DNA from: a virus
DNA: 35,626 nt
Virus record (IMG/VR): IMGVR_UViG_3300020451_002774
Coordinates: 1 to 35,626 of that record
Reading direction: 5' to 3' (one strand)
Positions 6,876 through 14,391 of the stretch are shown in pieces. Positions within the stretch are counted from its first letter, which is position 1. The number at the start of each line of letters is the position of its first letter. Position numbers and translations under genes: made by a program. The notes beneath the pieces were generated by a model, which was given only the letters and a program-made list of their open reading frames with translations, was not told the DNA's origin and did not search any database.

Positions 6876-7226
6876 TTACACAAGGTCATCAATATCGACA
6901 TCGAGGGCAGCGGCGAGCGCCTTTATGGCCGATATCGAGCCATCTGCCTTGCCGTTTTCGATATCCGACAGATAGGGCTGGGAAATGCCGGCCTTTTCTG
7001 CCAGCGCCTTCATGGTCAGGCCTCGGTATTTGCGCCACACGCGCAGCCGGCTTTGGCTTTCATCGGAGAGCGCGACCATGAGTTCGTGCGGATAGGTCTC
7101 TTCTCCGGCTTCCACGCCGGCCATGACCGCGCGGGCGTGCAGGCTGTCGATCATGTCATCGTAATCGGCTTCGCGCAGGAGCACGTAATTCTTGCCTTCT
7201 ATGGTGATTTTCTGAACTTCGCCCAT
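6876..7226 (-). CDS. XRE-type antitoxin of a toxin-antitoxin pair
   Basis: A 116-residue protein with two parts. The N-terminal region (1-40, IEGKNYVLLREADYDDMIDSL) looks like a small neutralising domain, and the C-terminal part (about 65-113) is an XRE helix-turn-helix (MKALAEKAGISQPYLSDIENG). It starts six bases after the toxin stop and has AGGA upstream. In such modules it binds the toxin and, with it, represses their shared promoter. The gene lies on the opposite strand to the surrounding early operon and is transcribed after the toxin, the order found in HigBA-type modules. Confidence 0.85.
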   Translation of the reverse strand: MGEVQKITIEGKNYVLLREADYDDMIDSLHARAVMAGVEAGEETYPHELMVALSDESQSRLRVWRKYRGLTMKALAEKAGISQPYLSDIENGKADGSISAIKALAAALDVDIDDLV

Positions 7227-7232
7227 GGCATG

Positions 7233-7478
7233 TCAATCCTTGTAAATGCCGCCGCGCGGCCCTGCATCGATGATCATGACGACCAGGCCCTGATCATCAA
7301 GAATGATACGGTCGGAACCGACGCGGATGCGAAAATAGGGGCTGCCCTGCAGCTTCTTCAAATCGACCGTTTCACCCGACGCGTAAGCTTCGATCCTGGC
7401 AATGATTGCGTTGCGGCGCTTTGGTTGCATGCGCTGAATGCTCTTCATCGCGACCTTGGTGTAACGGATCGTCTTCAT
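7233..7478 (-). CDS. RelE/ParE-superfamily toxin
   Basis: An 81-residue toxin of the RelE/ParE fold, which acts on ribosome-bound mRNA (RelE/HigB) or on gyrase (ParE). Features are a basic N-terminal helix pair (KVAMKSIQRMQPKRRNAI), the KKLQGSPYFRIRVGSDRIIL core with FRIRVGSDRII as the signature strand, and a C-terminal MIIDAGPRGGIY. The ATG at 7478 is preferred; a longer in-frame ORF would run through the promoter and into the next gene. It is first in the pair, followed by the XRE-type antitoxin. The catalytic residues do not by themselves separate RelE from ParE targets. Confidence 0.85.
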   Translation of the reverse strand: MKTIRYTKVAMKSIQRMQPKRRNAIIARIEAYASGETVDLKKLQGSPYFRIRVGSDRIILDDQGLVVMIIDAGPRGGIYKD

Positions 7479-7481
7479 GTA

Positions 7482-7513
7482 CTCAATATAGCTATAGGCG
7501 ATATTGAGCGCAA
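7482..7513 (-). promoter_or_regulatory. Promoter and operator of the toxin-antitoxin module
   Basis: On the minus strand TTGCGC (7508-7513) and TATATT (7485-7490) are separated by 17 bp, a good sigma70-type pair that starts just upstream of the toxin ATG. The perfect inverted repeat CTCAATAT/ATATTGAG (7482-7489 and 7501-7508, 11-bp spacer) covers the -10 and touches the -35, as expected for autoregulation by the toxin-antitoxin complex. On the plus strand TATAAT at 7533-7538 might serve the next rightward gene, but no good -35 accompanies it. Confidence 0.7.
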
Positions 7514-7567
7514 GATTGAAATCGTATTTTGCTATAATTTTATGCCTAGATTCATGGAGGATTTGCC

Positions 7568-8401
7568 ATGAGCGAGATGCCATATGTGCGGTTCTATATG
7601 TCCGATTGGCTTTCTGCCACGCGCGGCATGAAGGCGGCGGAAATGGGTGTTTATTTTACTCTGCTGGCGCTGATGTATGAACGCGGCGAGCCGCTGAGCG
7701 AGAACCACGAGCGGCTGGCGCGGCAGTGCGGCTGCACGAAAAAGGTGTTCTCCCAATACCTCGATGTGTTCCTCGATGACGGGAAAATCATCCGTTCCGA
7801 GGGCGGTCTCTGGAACCGCCGCGTGGAAAAAGAATTTCAATTTCGCGAAAAAAGTTCTGAAGACAAAAAACAGGCCGCAAAAAAACGCTGGAAAAAAGGC
7901 AATGAAAACAATGAAGCGAGCATGCAGGTGCATAGCACATGCAATGCAGCTGCAATGCTAAAGCCAGAAGCCAGAGTTAAGAAAGAAAGTGTTCCTAAAG
8001 GAACACAAAAGAAATCGCCCCGATCGGTTCTCTGCGACGTGCTTTCGCCGGAGGTTGCCGATGCCGTCATCGAACATCGCAAAGCGCTGCGGAAGAACCT
8101 GACCGTCCGGGCAGCCGAACTGCTCGCACGGCGGTTTGCGCTGATGCCGGATCCGGATGCTGCGGCGGAAACCATGATCGGTCGCGGTTGGCAGGGTTTC
8201 GAGCCCGGCTGGATGCAGGAGCGCCAGCAGGGTGGCGCCCGGGCTTCGCCCGCCAAGCCTTCACGCGGCGACGAAATCAGGGATCACAATCAGCGCGTTC
8301 GGGACAGTTTGCGCAAACGGATGGGACAGGACGATGGCAGCGAAGATGGCAAAATTATCGACATCAGCCGGGGAGATTGGAAGGTTGCGCAAGGCTCTTG
8401 A
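7568..8401 (+). CDS. DUF1376-family phage replication-type protein
   Basis: A 277-residue protein. Its N-terminal 100 residues (YVRFYMSDWLSATRGM, then a stretch around YFTLLALMYERGEPLS) match DUF1376 (YdaU-type), a winged-helix-like domain found in phage replication initiators. A Lys-rich, AT-rich linker with several A-runs follows (near 7845-7915), then a helical C-terminal domain. It has a strong GGAGG ribosome binding site. In related phages the gene sits before helicase-loader-like genes and is believed to act at the phage origin. No origin repeats were identified. The preceding GGAGG-N7-ATGAGCGAG also occurs at the far end of the toxin-antitoxin module. Confidence 0.8.
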   Translation: MSEMPYVRFYMSDWLSATRGMKAAEMGVYFTLLALMYERGEPLSENHERLARQCGCTKKVFSQYLDVFLDDGKIIRSEGGLWNRRVEKEFQFREKSSEDKKQAAKKRWKKGNENNEASMQVHSTCNAAAMLKPEARVKKESVPKGTQKKSPRSVLCDVLSPEVADAVIEHRKALRKNLTVRAAELLARRFALMPDPDAAAETMIGRGWQGFEPGWMQERQQGGARASPAKPSRGDEIRDHNQRVRDSLRKRMGQDDGSEDGKIIDISRGDWKVAQGS

Positions 8402-8831
8402 GCCGGCAAACGAACGGCAGTCCGATCTCATGCTTGATGCGTTGATGGACCGTGGATTTGCTATCCCCGACAGCGTCAACGCCGAGAAGGCCGGTCAGTT
8501 CTACGCCGAAGCGATGCGGGGCAAGCCGATCGGTGCGCTTCGCCGGGTATTCGAGAACCTGCGGCTTGGCCGATACCCGAAATTCCAGTCGTTCCTGCCT
8601 AAGCCCGCAGAGCTTTCGGCGCTTGTCGATGCGGCTGCGAAGCATGACAGGGAGCTGCTGCGGATTGAACACGAACATGCGGAAGCCGCAAAAGAGCGGG
8701 AGGAGGAGAGGAGCCGGCGCGAGATCGGGCCGGAGGAGCGCGAGCGCCGCCGACGGAAGGCTGCTGCCGTGCGGGCGATGCTGGGCACGGCCGCGAAGGC
8801 GCGAACCCTGAGTGGAGGCTTCGATGACTGA
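8334..8831 (+). CDS. Hypothetical early protein, possible replication accessory
   Basis: A 165-residue protein chosen from ATG 8334 (AGGA upstream; ATG 8346 is an alternative), overlapping the end of the DUF1376 gene by 68 bases. The centre contains a run like that of phage replication-associated proteins (RRVFENLRLGRYPKFQSFLP near 70-90). A long, very charged coiled coil (about 105-145, Glu/Arg-rich) follows. Position directly after a replication-type gene suggests a helicase-loader or accessory role, but no ATP-binding motif is present, so this is inference. It overlaps the next gene by eight bases. Confidence 0.65.
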   Translation: MAAKMAKLSTSAGEIGRLRKALEPANERQSDLMLDALMDRGFAIPDSVNAEKAGQFYAEAMRGKPIGALRRVFENLRLGRYPKFQSFLPKPAELSALVDAAAKHDRELLRIEHEHAEAAKEREEERSRREIGPEERERRRRKAAAVRAMLGTAAKARTLSGGFDD

Positions 8832-9555
8832 GACCGAGAACCGCAAGGCCGTGCGCCGTGCCTTTCTGAAATTCTACCGGCAATGGCCGACCTTTGGCGA
8901 TGACAGTGACGAACGGGCCTTTGCCGAATGGCAGGCGCTGAAGCCGGCGGAGCGACAAGGGGCCGACGCCATGCTACCGGCTTTTCTGGCGTTCGAAGCC
9001 ATGAACGGGCGGACGGTGAAGTTTGCGGCAAGCACCTATCTGCGCGAAAGGCGCTGGACGGCTGTTCCGGAAGGCGCGGAAGGCTCTTCCGGGCCGGTGA
9101 TTGCTGCGACCTTCGGCAAGGCATGGATGGCGGAGCGCTTTGCCAGGCTTTGTGAGCCGTGTGCGCGGCTGCCTGCCTTGACGCGGTTTCAGGAGCTGGA
9201 AATTGCGGAAGGGCGGGCAGACCGCAAGGCGCTGTGGCGCGAGCGGATGTGCAAGATGGGCTGGCCAGCCGTGAACGCTATGAACGATCAGGCCGCTCGC
9301 TATCCCGGCAAGGGCACCCGAGTTTCCGGTGAAATCGCGTTGCTTGGAGCTGACTTCGAGGCGGTGCGGGTTGGTGGCGATCTGTGGGCTGCCTGGGAGG
9401 CGGAGCATAGCGCACGCGGATGGCCATGGCTGCCGGAAATGGGGCGGGTGGAATGGGTCTACTTTCCGCCTCTTGGTGCTGGAACGCCGGGCGAGGCGCT
9501 GACGGCGTTCTTCGACAAACTGCACAGGACGAAACAGCTGGAGGCGGCTCAATGA
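8824..9555 (+). CDS. Hypothetical protein before the NusG-like gene
   Basis: A 243-residue soluble protein of unknown family, rich in Ala, Glu and Trp, beginning at ATG 8824 with GGAGG upstream. The N-terminus has a basic helix and an aromatic patch (FLKFYRQWPTF), the middle is helical with a Cys pair (LCEPCARLP), and the C-terminus ends FDKLHRTKQLEAAQ. No membrane segment and no nucleotide-binding motif. Its stop overlaps the NusG-like start (ATGA), so the two are translated together. That coupling is the best clue to its role: it may be an early regulatory or replication factor. Confidence 0.65.
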   Translation: MTETENRKAVRRAFLKFYRQWPTFGDDSDERAFAEWQALKPAERQGADAMLPAFLAFEAMNGRTVKFAASTYLRERRWTAVPEGAEGSSGPVIAATFGKAWMAERFARLCEPCARLPALTRFQELEIAEGRADRKALWRERMCKMGWPAVNAMNDQAARYPGKGTRVSGEIALLGADFEAVRVGGDLWAAWEAEHSARGWPWLPEMGRVEWVYFPPLGAGTPGEALTAFFDKLHRTKQLEAAQ

Positions 9556-10187
9556 CAGAGTATCGGAAGATCGGAGCTTCGGTCGATCTGGCCTATGGCC
9601 TGAAATTTGAGGACCGGCTGCGGTTGATCCGCCTTTCCGGGCGGTCAGCGCTGGCGGAAAAGGCTGCGGAGGATGCGCCGTGGTATGTGTTGCAGGTGAT
9701 GACCGGCCGGGAGCCGGTCGTTTGCGAAGCGCTGACGGAATGCGGGGCCGAGGCGCTTTCGCCGATGCGGAAGGGGCCGAAGCGCCGCCGTCGGCACAAG
9801 GTTTTGCCGCCGCAGGATATCCCGCTGATAGCCGGCTATGTGATGGTTCGGTTTGCCTGGTCGGAGATGGCGGTGCATGCGCTGCTGGGGTTCGAGCATG
9901 TGCGCGGAATACTGGGCGGGTGGCTCAGCCCGTTCGCGCTGGAAAATGACAGAGTTGTCCGGATCATGCAGAAGTCCGGTGATGGTCGGTTCGACTGGGA
10001 GCGGGTCTCGAAGATCGTGGTTGTCGCTGGCGAGCGGGTGCGCATCGGCGAGGGAATGTTTGCGGGGCTTGAGGCCGAGGTGGTCACGCCCAACAGCAAG
10101 GGGAAGGGCGATGTTGTCGTCGAGGTCGATATGTTCGGGCAGAAAACGCCTGTGAATTTGCCTCTTGCAATTCTCGAAAAGTTATGA
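9552..10187 (+). CDS. NusG-like transcription antiterminator
   Basis: A 211-residue protein with an N-terminal NGN-type domain (about 44-140, starting WYVLQVMTGREP and running through IPLIAGYVMVRF) and a C-terminal KOW domain (about 158-182, GERVRIGEGMFAGLEAEVV). NusG and its paralogues (RfaH, LoaP) bind the RNA polymerase clamp and change pausing and termination. The first 40 residues are an extra basic segment, not usual in NusG. It is coupled to the preceding gene (ATGA). Within 180 bases downstream lies a factor-independent terminator, and then the structural genes, so it is a good candidate for the late-gene antiterminator that does the work of lambda Q. Activity is inferred. Confidence 0.85.
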   Translation: MTEYRKIGASVDLAYGLKFEDRLRLIRLSGRSALAEKAAEDAPWYVLQVMTGREPVVCEALTECGAEALSPMRKGPKRRRRHKVLPPQDIPLIAGYVMVRFAWSEMAVHALLGFEHVRGILGGWLSPFALENDRVVRIMQKSGDGRFDWERVSKIVVVAGERVRIGEGMFAGLEAEVVTPNSKGKGDVVVEVDMFGQKTPVNLPLAILEKL

Positions 10188-10360
10188 ATTTTATAGAGCC
10201 ATTGGTTGATTCGGTTCTCAGTGACCTTCGCTCTCGCGCCCGAACCCCGCCCTTACGATAGCCGATCGGCAGATGCGATTGAGGGCCAGTGCGTGAGCTA
10301 TGCCTTCTCCAAAAATTGAAAATGATGGTTTCTCGGCAGTATTGCGTTGCCTCTCGCCGC

Positions 10361-10390
10361 AGGCGGATCGTGAAAGCGGTCCGCCTTTTT
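10361..10390 (+). terminator. Factor-independent terminator before the late genes
   Basis: A perfect 7-bp stem AGGCGGA/TCCGCCT (10361-10367 and 10380-10386), with a 12-base loop, runs directly into a T-tract (10386-10390). It lies 173 bases after the NusG-like stop and 27 bases before the first late gene. It would stop early transcription unless polymerase is modified. The rest of the 10188-10417 gap shows no gene. A 32-codon frame from ATG 10300 spans the terminator, but it has only a distant GAGG and is probably chance. Confidence 0.75.
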
Positions 10391-10417
10391 GCGTTTAGGG
10401 CAAAGGGAAATTCCTCC

Positions 10418-11158
10418 ATGATCTCCGCCCATATCGACATCGACCTTTCGCGCTTCGAGGCGAAGCTGACATCTGCACAACGGCGGGAACTGCCGAAGGC
10501 GGAAGTGCTGGCGCTGAACTGGCTGGCCGATGACGGCATGCGGGCAGTGCGGGCGAAGATGAAGGTCGTGTTCGACCGGCCGACGGCGCGGGCCATTCGC
10601 GGGATCGTCTACGAAAAGGCGAGCGAGGCCAACCGGGTTTCGGCTGTGGTGGTTGGAGGATCTGGGCGCAAGGGCGGGCTGCCGGCCGCTGCCTACCTTG
10701 GCCCGGAAATCCATGGCGGGATGCGGCGGCACAAGTCATTCGAGGAGCAACTGGTCGGCCGGGGGCTTATGGCCCGAAACCACGTGGCTGTGCCAGCGGA
10801 TCGGACGCCGCTAGATCGATATGGCAACATGACGCAAGGGTTTCTCAACCGCGTGATGCGGGACTTGCAGATCGACTATCGCGGGGCAGGGGCAACGCGG
10901 GTTTCGAGCGGTTCGACGCGGCGCAAGCGCAAGGCCAAGCCCTATCAGTTCTTCGTTCCACAGGGCAGGGACGATCTGTTTCCCGGTGTCTGGTATTCGG
11001 GGCGCGGTGACCGGGAGTTCTATCCGGTGATCCTGTTTGTGAGGGCCACGTCCTATTCGGAGCGTCTGAAACTCAATGAGATTGTTTCCGAGCTTGTGCG
11101 CCAGAAGAAGGACCGAACGTTCTCGCGGGCATTCCGCAAGGCGTATGCAAACAGCTGA
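10418..11158 (+). CDS. Putative gpZ-like tail-completion protein
   Basis: A 246-residue basic protein from ATG 10418 (AAGGGAAA upstream). The opening pattern (beta-rich start, then FEAKLTSAQRRELPKAEVLALNWLA and a VFDRPTARAIRG stretch) and the later YGNMTQGFL, basic linker and FYPVILFVRATSY segment resemble phage proteins distantly related to lambda gpZ. These complete the tail so that it can join the head. In lambda the gene lies among the tail genes; here it is first in the late region, before the terminase. The alternative is an uncharacterised virion or packaging accessory protein. Assignment is by recollected family pattern and tentative. Confidence 0.5.
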   Translation: MISAHIDIDLSRFEAKLTSAQRRELPKAEVLALNWLADDGMRAVRAKMKVVFDRPTARAIRGIVYEKASEANRVSAVVVGGSGRKGGLPAAAYLGPEIHGGMRRHKSFEEQLVGRGLMARNHVAVPADRTPLDRYGNMTQGFLNRVMRDLQIDYRGAGATRVSSGSTRRKRKAKPYQFFVPQGRDDLFPGVWYSGRGDREFYPVILFVRATSYSERLKLNEIVSELVRQKKDRTFSRAFRKAYANS

Positions 11159-11166
11159 CGGAAGCG

Positions 11167-11418
11167 TCAGCGCCGGCTGCGGATCAAGATGACCATGAAA
11201 CGCCAGCTCACCTCGACAGCCCCGGCCTCGACGGCGATCACGCGGCGCGACAGCGGAATGTCGTAGTGTTCTTTTGCCGTGCCTGGGTACTGGACCCACC
11301 GGCGTTCCATGCCGAGATGATCAGCCATGGCGTGGAGTTCATCGGTGGTGTCGGCGAGCATCTGGCACATGACCATGCCCCGGAAGGGCCATTTCATATC
11401 ATCGACGTAGACGGCCAT
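11167..11418 (-). CDS. DUF4031 protein, reverse-strand cargo
   Basis: An 83-residue protein that fits DUF4031 along its length. It begins MAVYVDDMKWPFRGMVMCQM and then shows DTTDELHAMADHLGMERRWVQ and a conserved YDIPLSRRVIAVEAGAVEV. Members are small, widespread in bacteria and phages, and of unknown biochemical function. The gene is read against the late operon between the gpZ-like and terminase genes, and a consensus-like promoter lies upstream (next entry). There is no convincing ribosome binding site before ATG 11418. Its C-terminus ends eight bases before the end of the convergent gpZ-like gene. It looks like a lysogeny-expressed accessory gene, though no phenotype can be assigned. Confidence 0.8.
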   Translation of the reverse strand: MAVYVDDMKWPFRGMVMCQMLADTTDELHAMADHLGMERRWVQYPGTAKEHYDIPLSRRVIAVEAGAVEVSWRFMVILIRSRR

Positions 11419-11454
11419 GGCTTGCTTTGCGTTGATCGTAAAGGCGAGCAGGCC

Positions 11455-11482
11455 GTCATATTCAAAACTTCGGGCTTGTCAA
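11455..11482 (-). promoter_or_regulatory. sigma70-like promoter of the DUF4031 gene
   Basis: On the minus strand a consensus -35 TTGACA (11477-11482) is followed after 16 bp by TATGAC (11455-11460). The expected start site is about 30 bases upstream of the DUF4031 ATG. It is one of the clearest promoters in the window and implies expression independent of the rightward late transcript. Confidence 0.6.
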
Positions 11483-11517
11483 CGCGCCGCCCCGTCTGAT
11501 CGAGACTTCAGAAAAAC

Positions 11518-11547
11518 CGTGGGTCCTTCCCGGGGCCCTTGCCCACG
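11518..11547. other. GC-rich dyad upstream of the small terminase, candidate cos
   Basis: CGTGGG (11518-11523) is matched by CCCACG (11542-11547), and the loop holds the palindromic CCCGGGGCCC-like core (near 11530-11538). A second GC-rich stretch (CGCGGG, then CGCGCGGG) follows at about 11546-11569. The segment lies about 95 bases upstream of the small terminase gene, where cohesive ends of lambda-like phages are usually found. No cos consensus for this phage type can be checked here, so a cos or terminase-binding role is inference. Confidence 0.35.
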
Positions 11548-11641
11548 CGGGTATTTGGCACCGCGCGGGTTGGCCAGTCTGAGCCCGAAACAGAAGCCTA
11601 AAGTCCAAGCCTAAACTAAAGACAGGGTGAGTTTAGCCACC

Positions 11642-12304
11642 ATGGAAACCACGCCAGACAGCATGAGCAAGGCCGAGTTCGCGTCGTTGATCTCGGTCTC
11701 GGCGGGCCGTATCTCGCAATATCTGAGCGCGGGCCAGATCCATGGTCGGGCGATCGAGGGCGAGGGGCGGTTTGCCCGCATCCGCCCGGATGTCGCGATC
11801 GCTCAGTTGGGCCTCACCATCGATCCCTCCCAAGGGTTCGGCGCCAACGGAAAAGCCTCCACAGCATCATGGAACAGACAGGCTGATTTCCCGCGCGCCG
11901 GACGGCGGACGGGCGCGGCGGCGGAAGTGCCGCTGCGTCCGCTGCCCGTCGTAGACGACGAGGAGGACCTCGCCGAGCAGCTCGCCCGCGAGCGGCTGCA
12001 GCAGCAGAAGTACAAGACCGCCCAGATGGAGCGGCAGGAAAAAGCCGAGGAAGGGATTTACACCCGCACCGAGGATGTCCGCCGCGAGATCGGCCGGGCA
12101 TCCTCCGAGGCGTTCAAGGTGATGGAACAGGGGTTACCTGATCTCGCCGGCGCTCTCGCCGAGGTCTTCAACCTGCCGCAGCGCGATATCCTGAAGACGC
12201 TCACCCGCAAATGGCGGGACATCCGTGAACAGGCCGCCGTAACCTTCCGGGAACGTCGCGACGAGGAACCCGAGCTGATCATCGAAGAGACCGACACTGC
12301 ATGA
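11642..12304 (+). CDS. Small terminase subunit (Nu1-like)
   Basis: A 220-residue DNA-packaging protein. It begins with a winged-helix or MerR-like DNA-binding region (about 8-50, SKAEFASLISVSAGRISQYL), then has a polar linker and a long coiled-coil helix (about 110-145, EDLAEQLARERLQQQKYK) for oligomerisation. The C-terminus carries helices and an acidic end that could contact the large subunit. This is the Nu1-like plan; the protein binds the packaging site and recruits the large terminase. Starts at GTG 11627 and ATG 11642 are both possible. AGGGTG precedes the latter at 12 bases, so it is chosen. The stop overlaps the large subunit start (ATGA). Confidence 0.8.
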   Translation: METTPDSMSKAEFASLISVSAGRISQYLSAGQIHGRAIEGEGRFARIRPDVAIAQLGLTIDPSQGFGANGKASTASWNRQADFPRAGRRTGAAAEVPLRPLPVVDDEEDLAEQLARERLQQQKYKTAQMERQEKAEEGIYTRTEDVRREIGRASSEAFKVMEQGLPDLAGALAEVFNLPQRDILKTLTRKWRDIREQAAVTFRERRDEEPELIIEETDTA

Positions 12305-14376
12305 CCATGCTGTTTAATCCGGCGCAGCTGATGTTCGAAGCGCTGGCGAGTGCCTGCGAGCCGCCGCCGCCGGTCGACTATCTCGGCTGGGCGAAAAAGA
12401 ACATCGTGTTCTCCGAACGGATCTCGGCGTTTCCGGGTCCCTACCGCGAGGACATGTTCCCGTTCTTTTCGGAGATCCTGAGGGCGCTTTCACCGGACGA
12501 TCCGTGCTCGATCGTCTCGCTTGCCAAGTCCGCCCAGGTGGGCGGCACGGTGCTGGCGAATATCTTTCTGCTCGGCACGCTCGACCTCGACCCCTGCGAT
12601 TTCCTCTATGTCCATCCGACCGAGGAAAACGCCTCGCGCTGGTCGAAGACCAAGCTGATGCCACTCTTGCGGGAGACCGTTTCTGTCCGGGCGCTGTTTC
12701 CGGAAGCCGGCCGCGATGGCGGCAATTCGATCCTCTACAAGGAGAGGACAGACGGGCGCGGCGCCGTACAGGCGGCAGGCGCCAATTCCGCTGCTGGCCT
12801 GTCGATGATCTCGCCGCGCTCCCAGGTGCAGGATGACCTTGCGAAATGGGTCTATAACGACGCGGGTGATCCGGAAAGTCAGGCCGACAGCCGGTCGAAG
12901 GCGTTCTTCAACCGCAAGGTCTTCAAGATCTCGACGCCGCTGATCGCGCCCGGCTGCCGGATCACCGCCAATTATCTGGCCGGCACGCAGGAACGCTATC
13001 ATGTGCCGTGCCCGCACTGCCATGAGCTGCAGCCGCTCGAATGGGAGAACATGCGCGATCATCTCGATCCGCAGCACCCGGAGCTCGCGCACTTTGTCTG
13101 TGTCCATTGCGGCTGCGAGATCCGCGAGCATCATCGCCAGTGGATGGTGGACCCGGAGAACGGTGCGCGGTGGGTTGCCAAATATCCGGAACGGGCACGC
13201 TATCACCGCTCGTTCCATATCTGGGTGCCTTACTCGCCGCTCGAAAGCTGGGAGGCGATCGCGCGGGCGTGGCTGAAGGTCCAGTCCGGCGGCGCCGACG
13301 ACAAAGAAAAGGGCGCCGGCGCCGAACAGGTGTTCTTCAACGATACGCTCGGCCTTGCGTTTGAGGCCGACAACAAGGCGATCGCCTGGGAAGACCTGCG
13401 CGACCGTGCCGAGGAAACCGGCTTCCGGCGCGGCATTGTGCCGGCCGCAATGCTGGCGCTGACCATCGGTATCGACGTCCAGGGCGATCGTGTCGAATGG
13501 CTGCTCAGAGGCTGGGGCCGCAACAAGAGCAGCGCGGTCATCGATTATGGCGTGATCGACAGTCGGGCCGGCAGTCATCTGGCGGGCTATCGCGAGCATT
13601 CCGGCCATATCTCGGAAGCCGAGGTCATGGCAGCGCTTGACCGGCTGATCGTAAAACGCTGGCCGGATGAACATGGACGCTTGCGCGATGTCGACCGTGT
13701 CGCGATCGACGGCAATGCGTATACCGAGGATGTGTGGTTCTGGGCCCGGCGCCATCCGCGCTCGAAGGTGATCATGGTGCGCGGTGACAATCGCGATGCC
13801 GCCCCGCTCCTCAGCCATGTCCGCGAATATGACAAGCGCGGCAAACCGAAGAAACAGAAGTGGTCGACGCGGTTTTACAACTTCAATGCCTCGGTGATGA
13901 AGATGGGGCTCTATCGCGATTTCCGGAAGGATGATCCCGAACAGCCCGGCTTCATCAGCTTTGCCATCGGCCTTGGCGATGTCTTCTACCAGCAGGCGAC
14001 ATCCGAGGTGCGGGTCAAGGAAAAGGACCGCAACGGCTATCCCCGCTGGGTGTGGAAACTACCCGAAGGCCAGCGCAACGAAGTGCTCGACATGCTCAAC
14101 CAGTCGCGGGCGGCTGCCATCCGGCTTGGCGTTCCCTATTGGTCGGATGACGAATGGGGCGCGCGAGCCGAAGAACTCGCCCGGCAGGAACCGGAAGCGC
14201 AGGGCGATCTCGAAGACCTAATCGGCAATCTTGCTTTTGCGGTGAAGGCCGTCAGCGATGCCGGCAGAACGACCGCCGAACAGCCGTCGGCCGCGACGGC
14301 TTCACCGGTCTCCGACCGGGTCGCAGCGGCCATGCGCCGGGCGGAACGGGCCGCACAACGAACCCGGCCGGGCTAA
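12301..14376 (+). CDS. terL: Large terminase subunit (lambda gpA family)
   Basis: A 691-residue packaging motor and nuclease of the gpA family. The ATPase half has a phosphate-binding loop at about 74-86 (AKSAQVGGT, the gpA-type motif) and a Walker-B-like acidic patch near 175-180 (SQVQDDLAKW). Two CxxC pairs (CPHC and CVHC, about 236-268) form the zinc site seen in many gpA-like proteins. The C-terminal half starts the nuclease domain with TIGIDVQGDRVEW. It pumps DNA into the prohead and cuts at the packaging site. The gene is coupled to the small subunit by ATGA. Intact. It is followed by the gpW-like gene as in lambda. Confidence 0.97.
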   Translation: MTMLFNPAQLMFEALASACEPPPPVDYLGWAKKNIVFSERISAFPGPYREDMFPFFSEILRALSPDDPCSIVSLAKSAQVGGTVLANIFLLGTLDLDPCDFLYVHPTEENASRWSKTKLMPLLRETVSVRALFPEAGRDGGNSILYKERTDGRGAVQAAGANSAAGLSMISPRSQVQDDLAKWVYNDAGDPESQADSRSKAFFNRKVFKISTPLIAPGCRITANYLAGTQERYHVPCPHCHELQPLEWENMRDHLDPQHPELAHFVCVHCGCEIREHHRQWMVDPENGARWVAKYPERARYHRSFHIWVPYSPLESWEAIARAWLKVQSGGADDKEKGAGAEQVFFNDTLGLAFEADNKAIAWEDLRDRAEETGFRRGIVPAAMLALTIGIDVQGDRVEWLLRGWGRNKSSAVIDYGVIDSRAGSHLAGYREHSGHISEAEVMAALDRLIVKRWPDEHGRLRDVDRVAIDGNAYTEDVWFWARRHPRSKVIMVRGDNRDAAPLLSHVREYDKRGKPKKQKWSTRFYNFNASVMKMGLYRDFRKDDPEQPGFISFAIGLGDVFYQQATSEVRVKEKDRNGYPRWVWKLPEGQRNEVLDMLNQSRAAAIRLGVPYWSDDEWGARAEELARQEPEAQGDLEDLIGNLAFAVKAVSDAGRTTAEQPSAATASPVSDRVAAAMRRAERAAQRTRPG

Positions 14377-14391
14377 GACAGGACAGACATC

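Noticed and set aside
6858-7571. 237-codon rightward frame starting in an ATGA overlap with the methyltransferase-like gene
   Set aside because: It runs antisense through both toxin and antitoxin genes, which have clear families, promoter and operator. Its start seems to be the duplicated start of the DUF1376 gene.
10300-10398. 32-codon frame across the terminator before the late genes
   Set aside because: It could be a leader peptide, but the only GAGG is about 16 bases away and the coding character is not clear.
12490-13818. 442-codon leftward frame opposite the large terminase gene
   Set aside because: A high-GC shadow of a clearly conserved terminase; no ribosome binding site or known motif.
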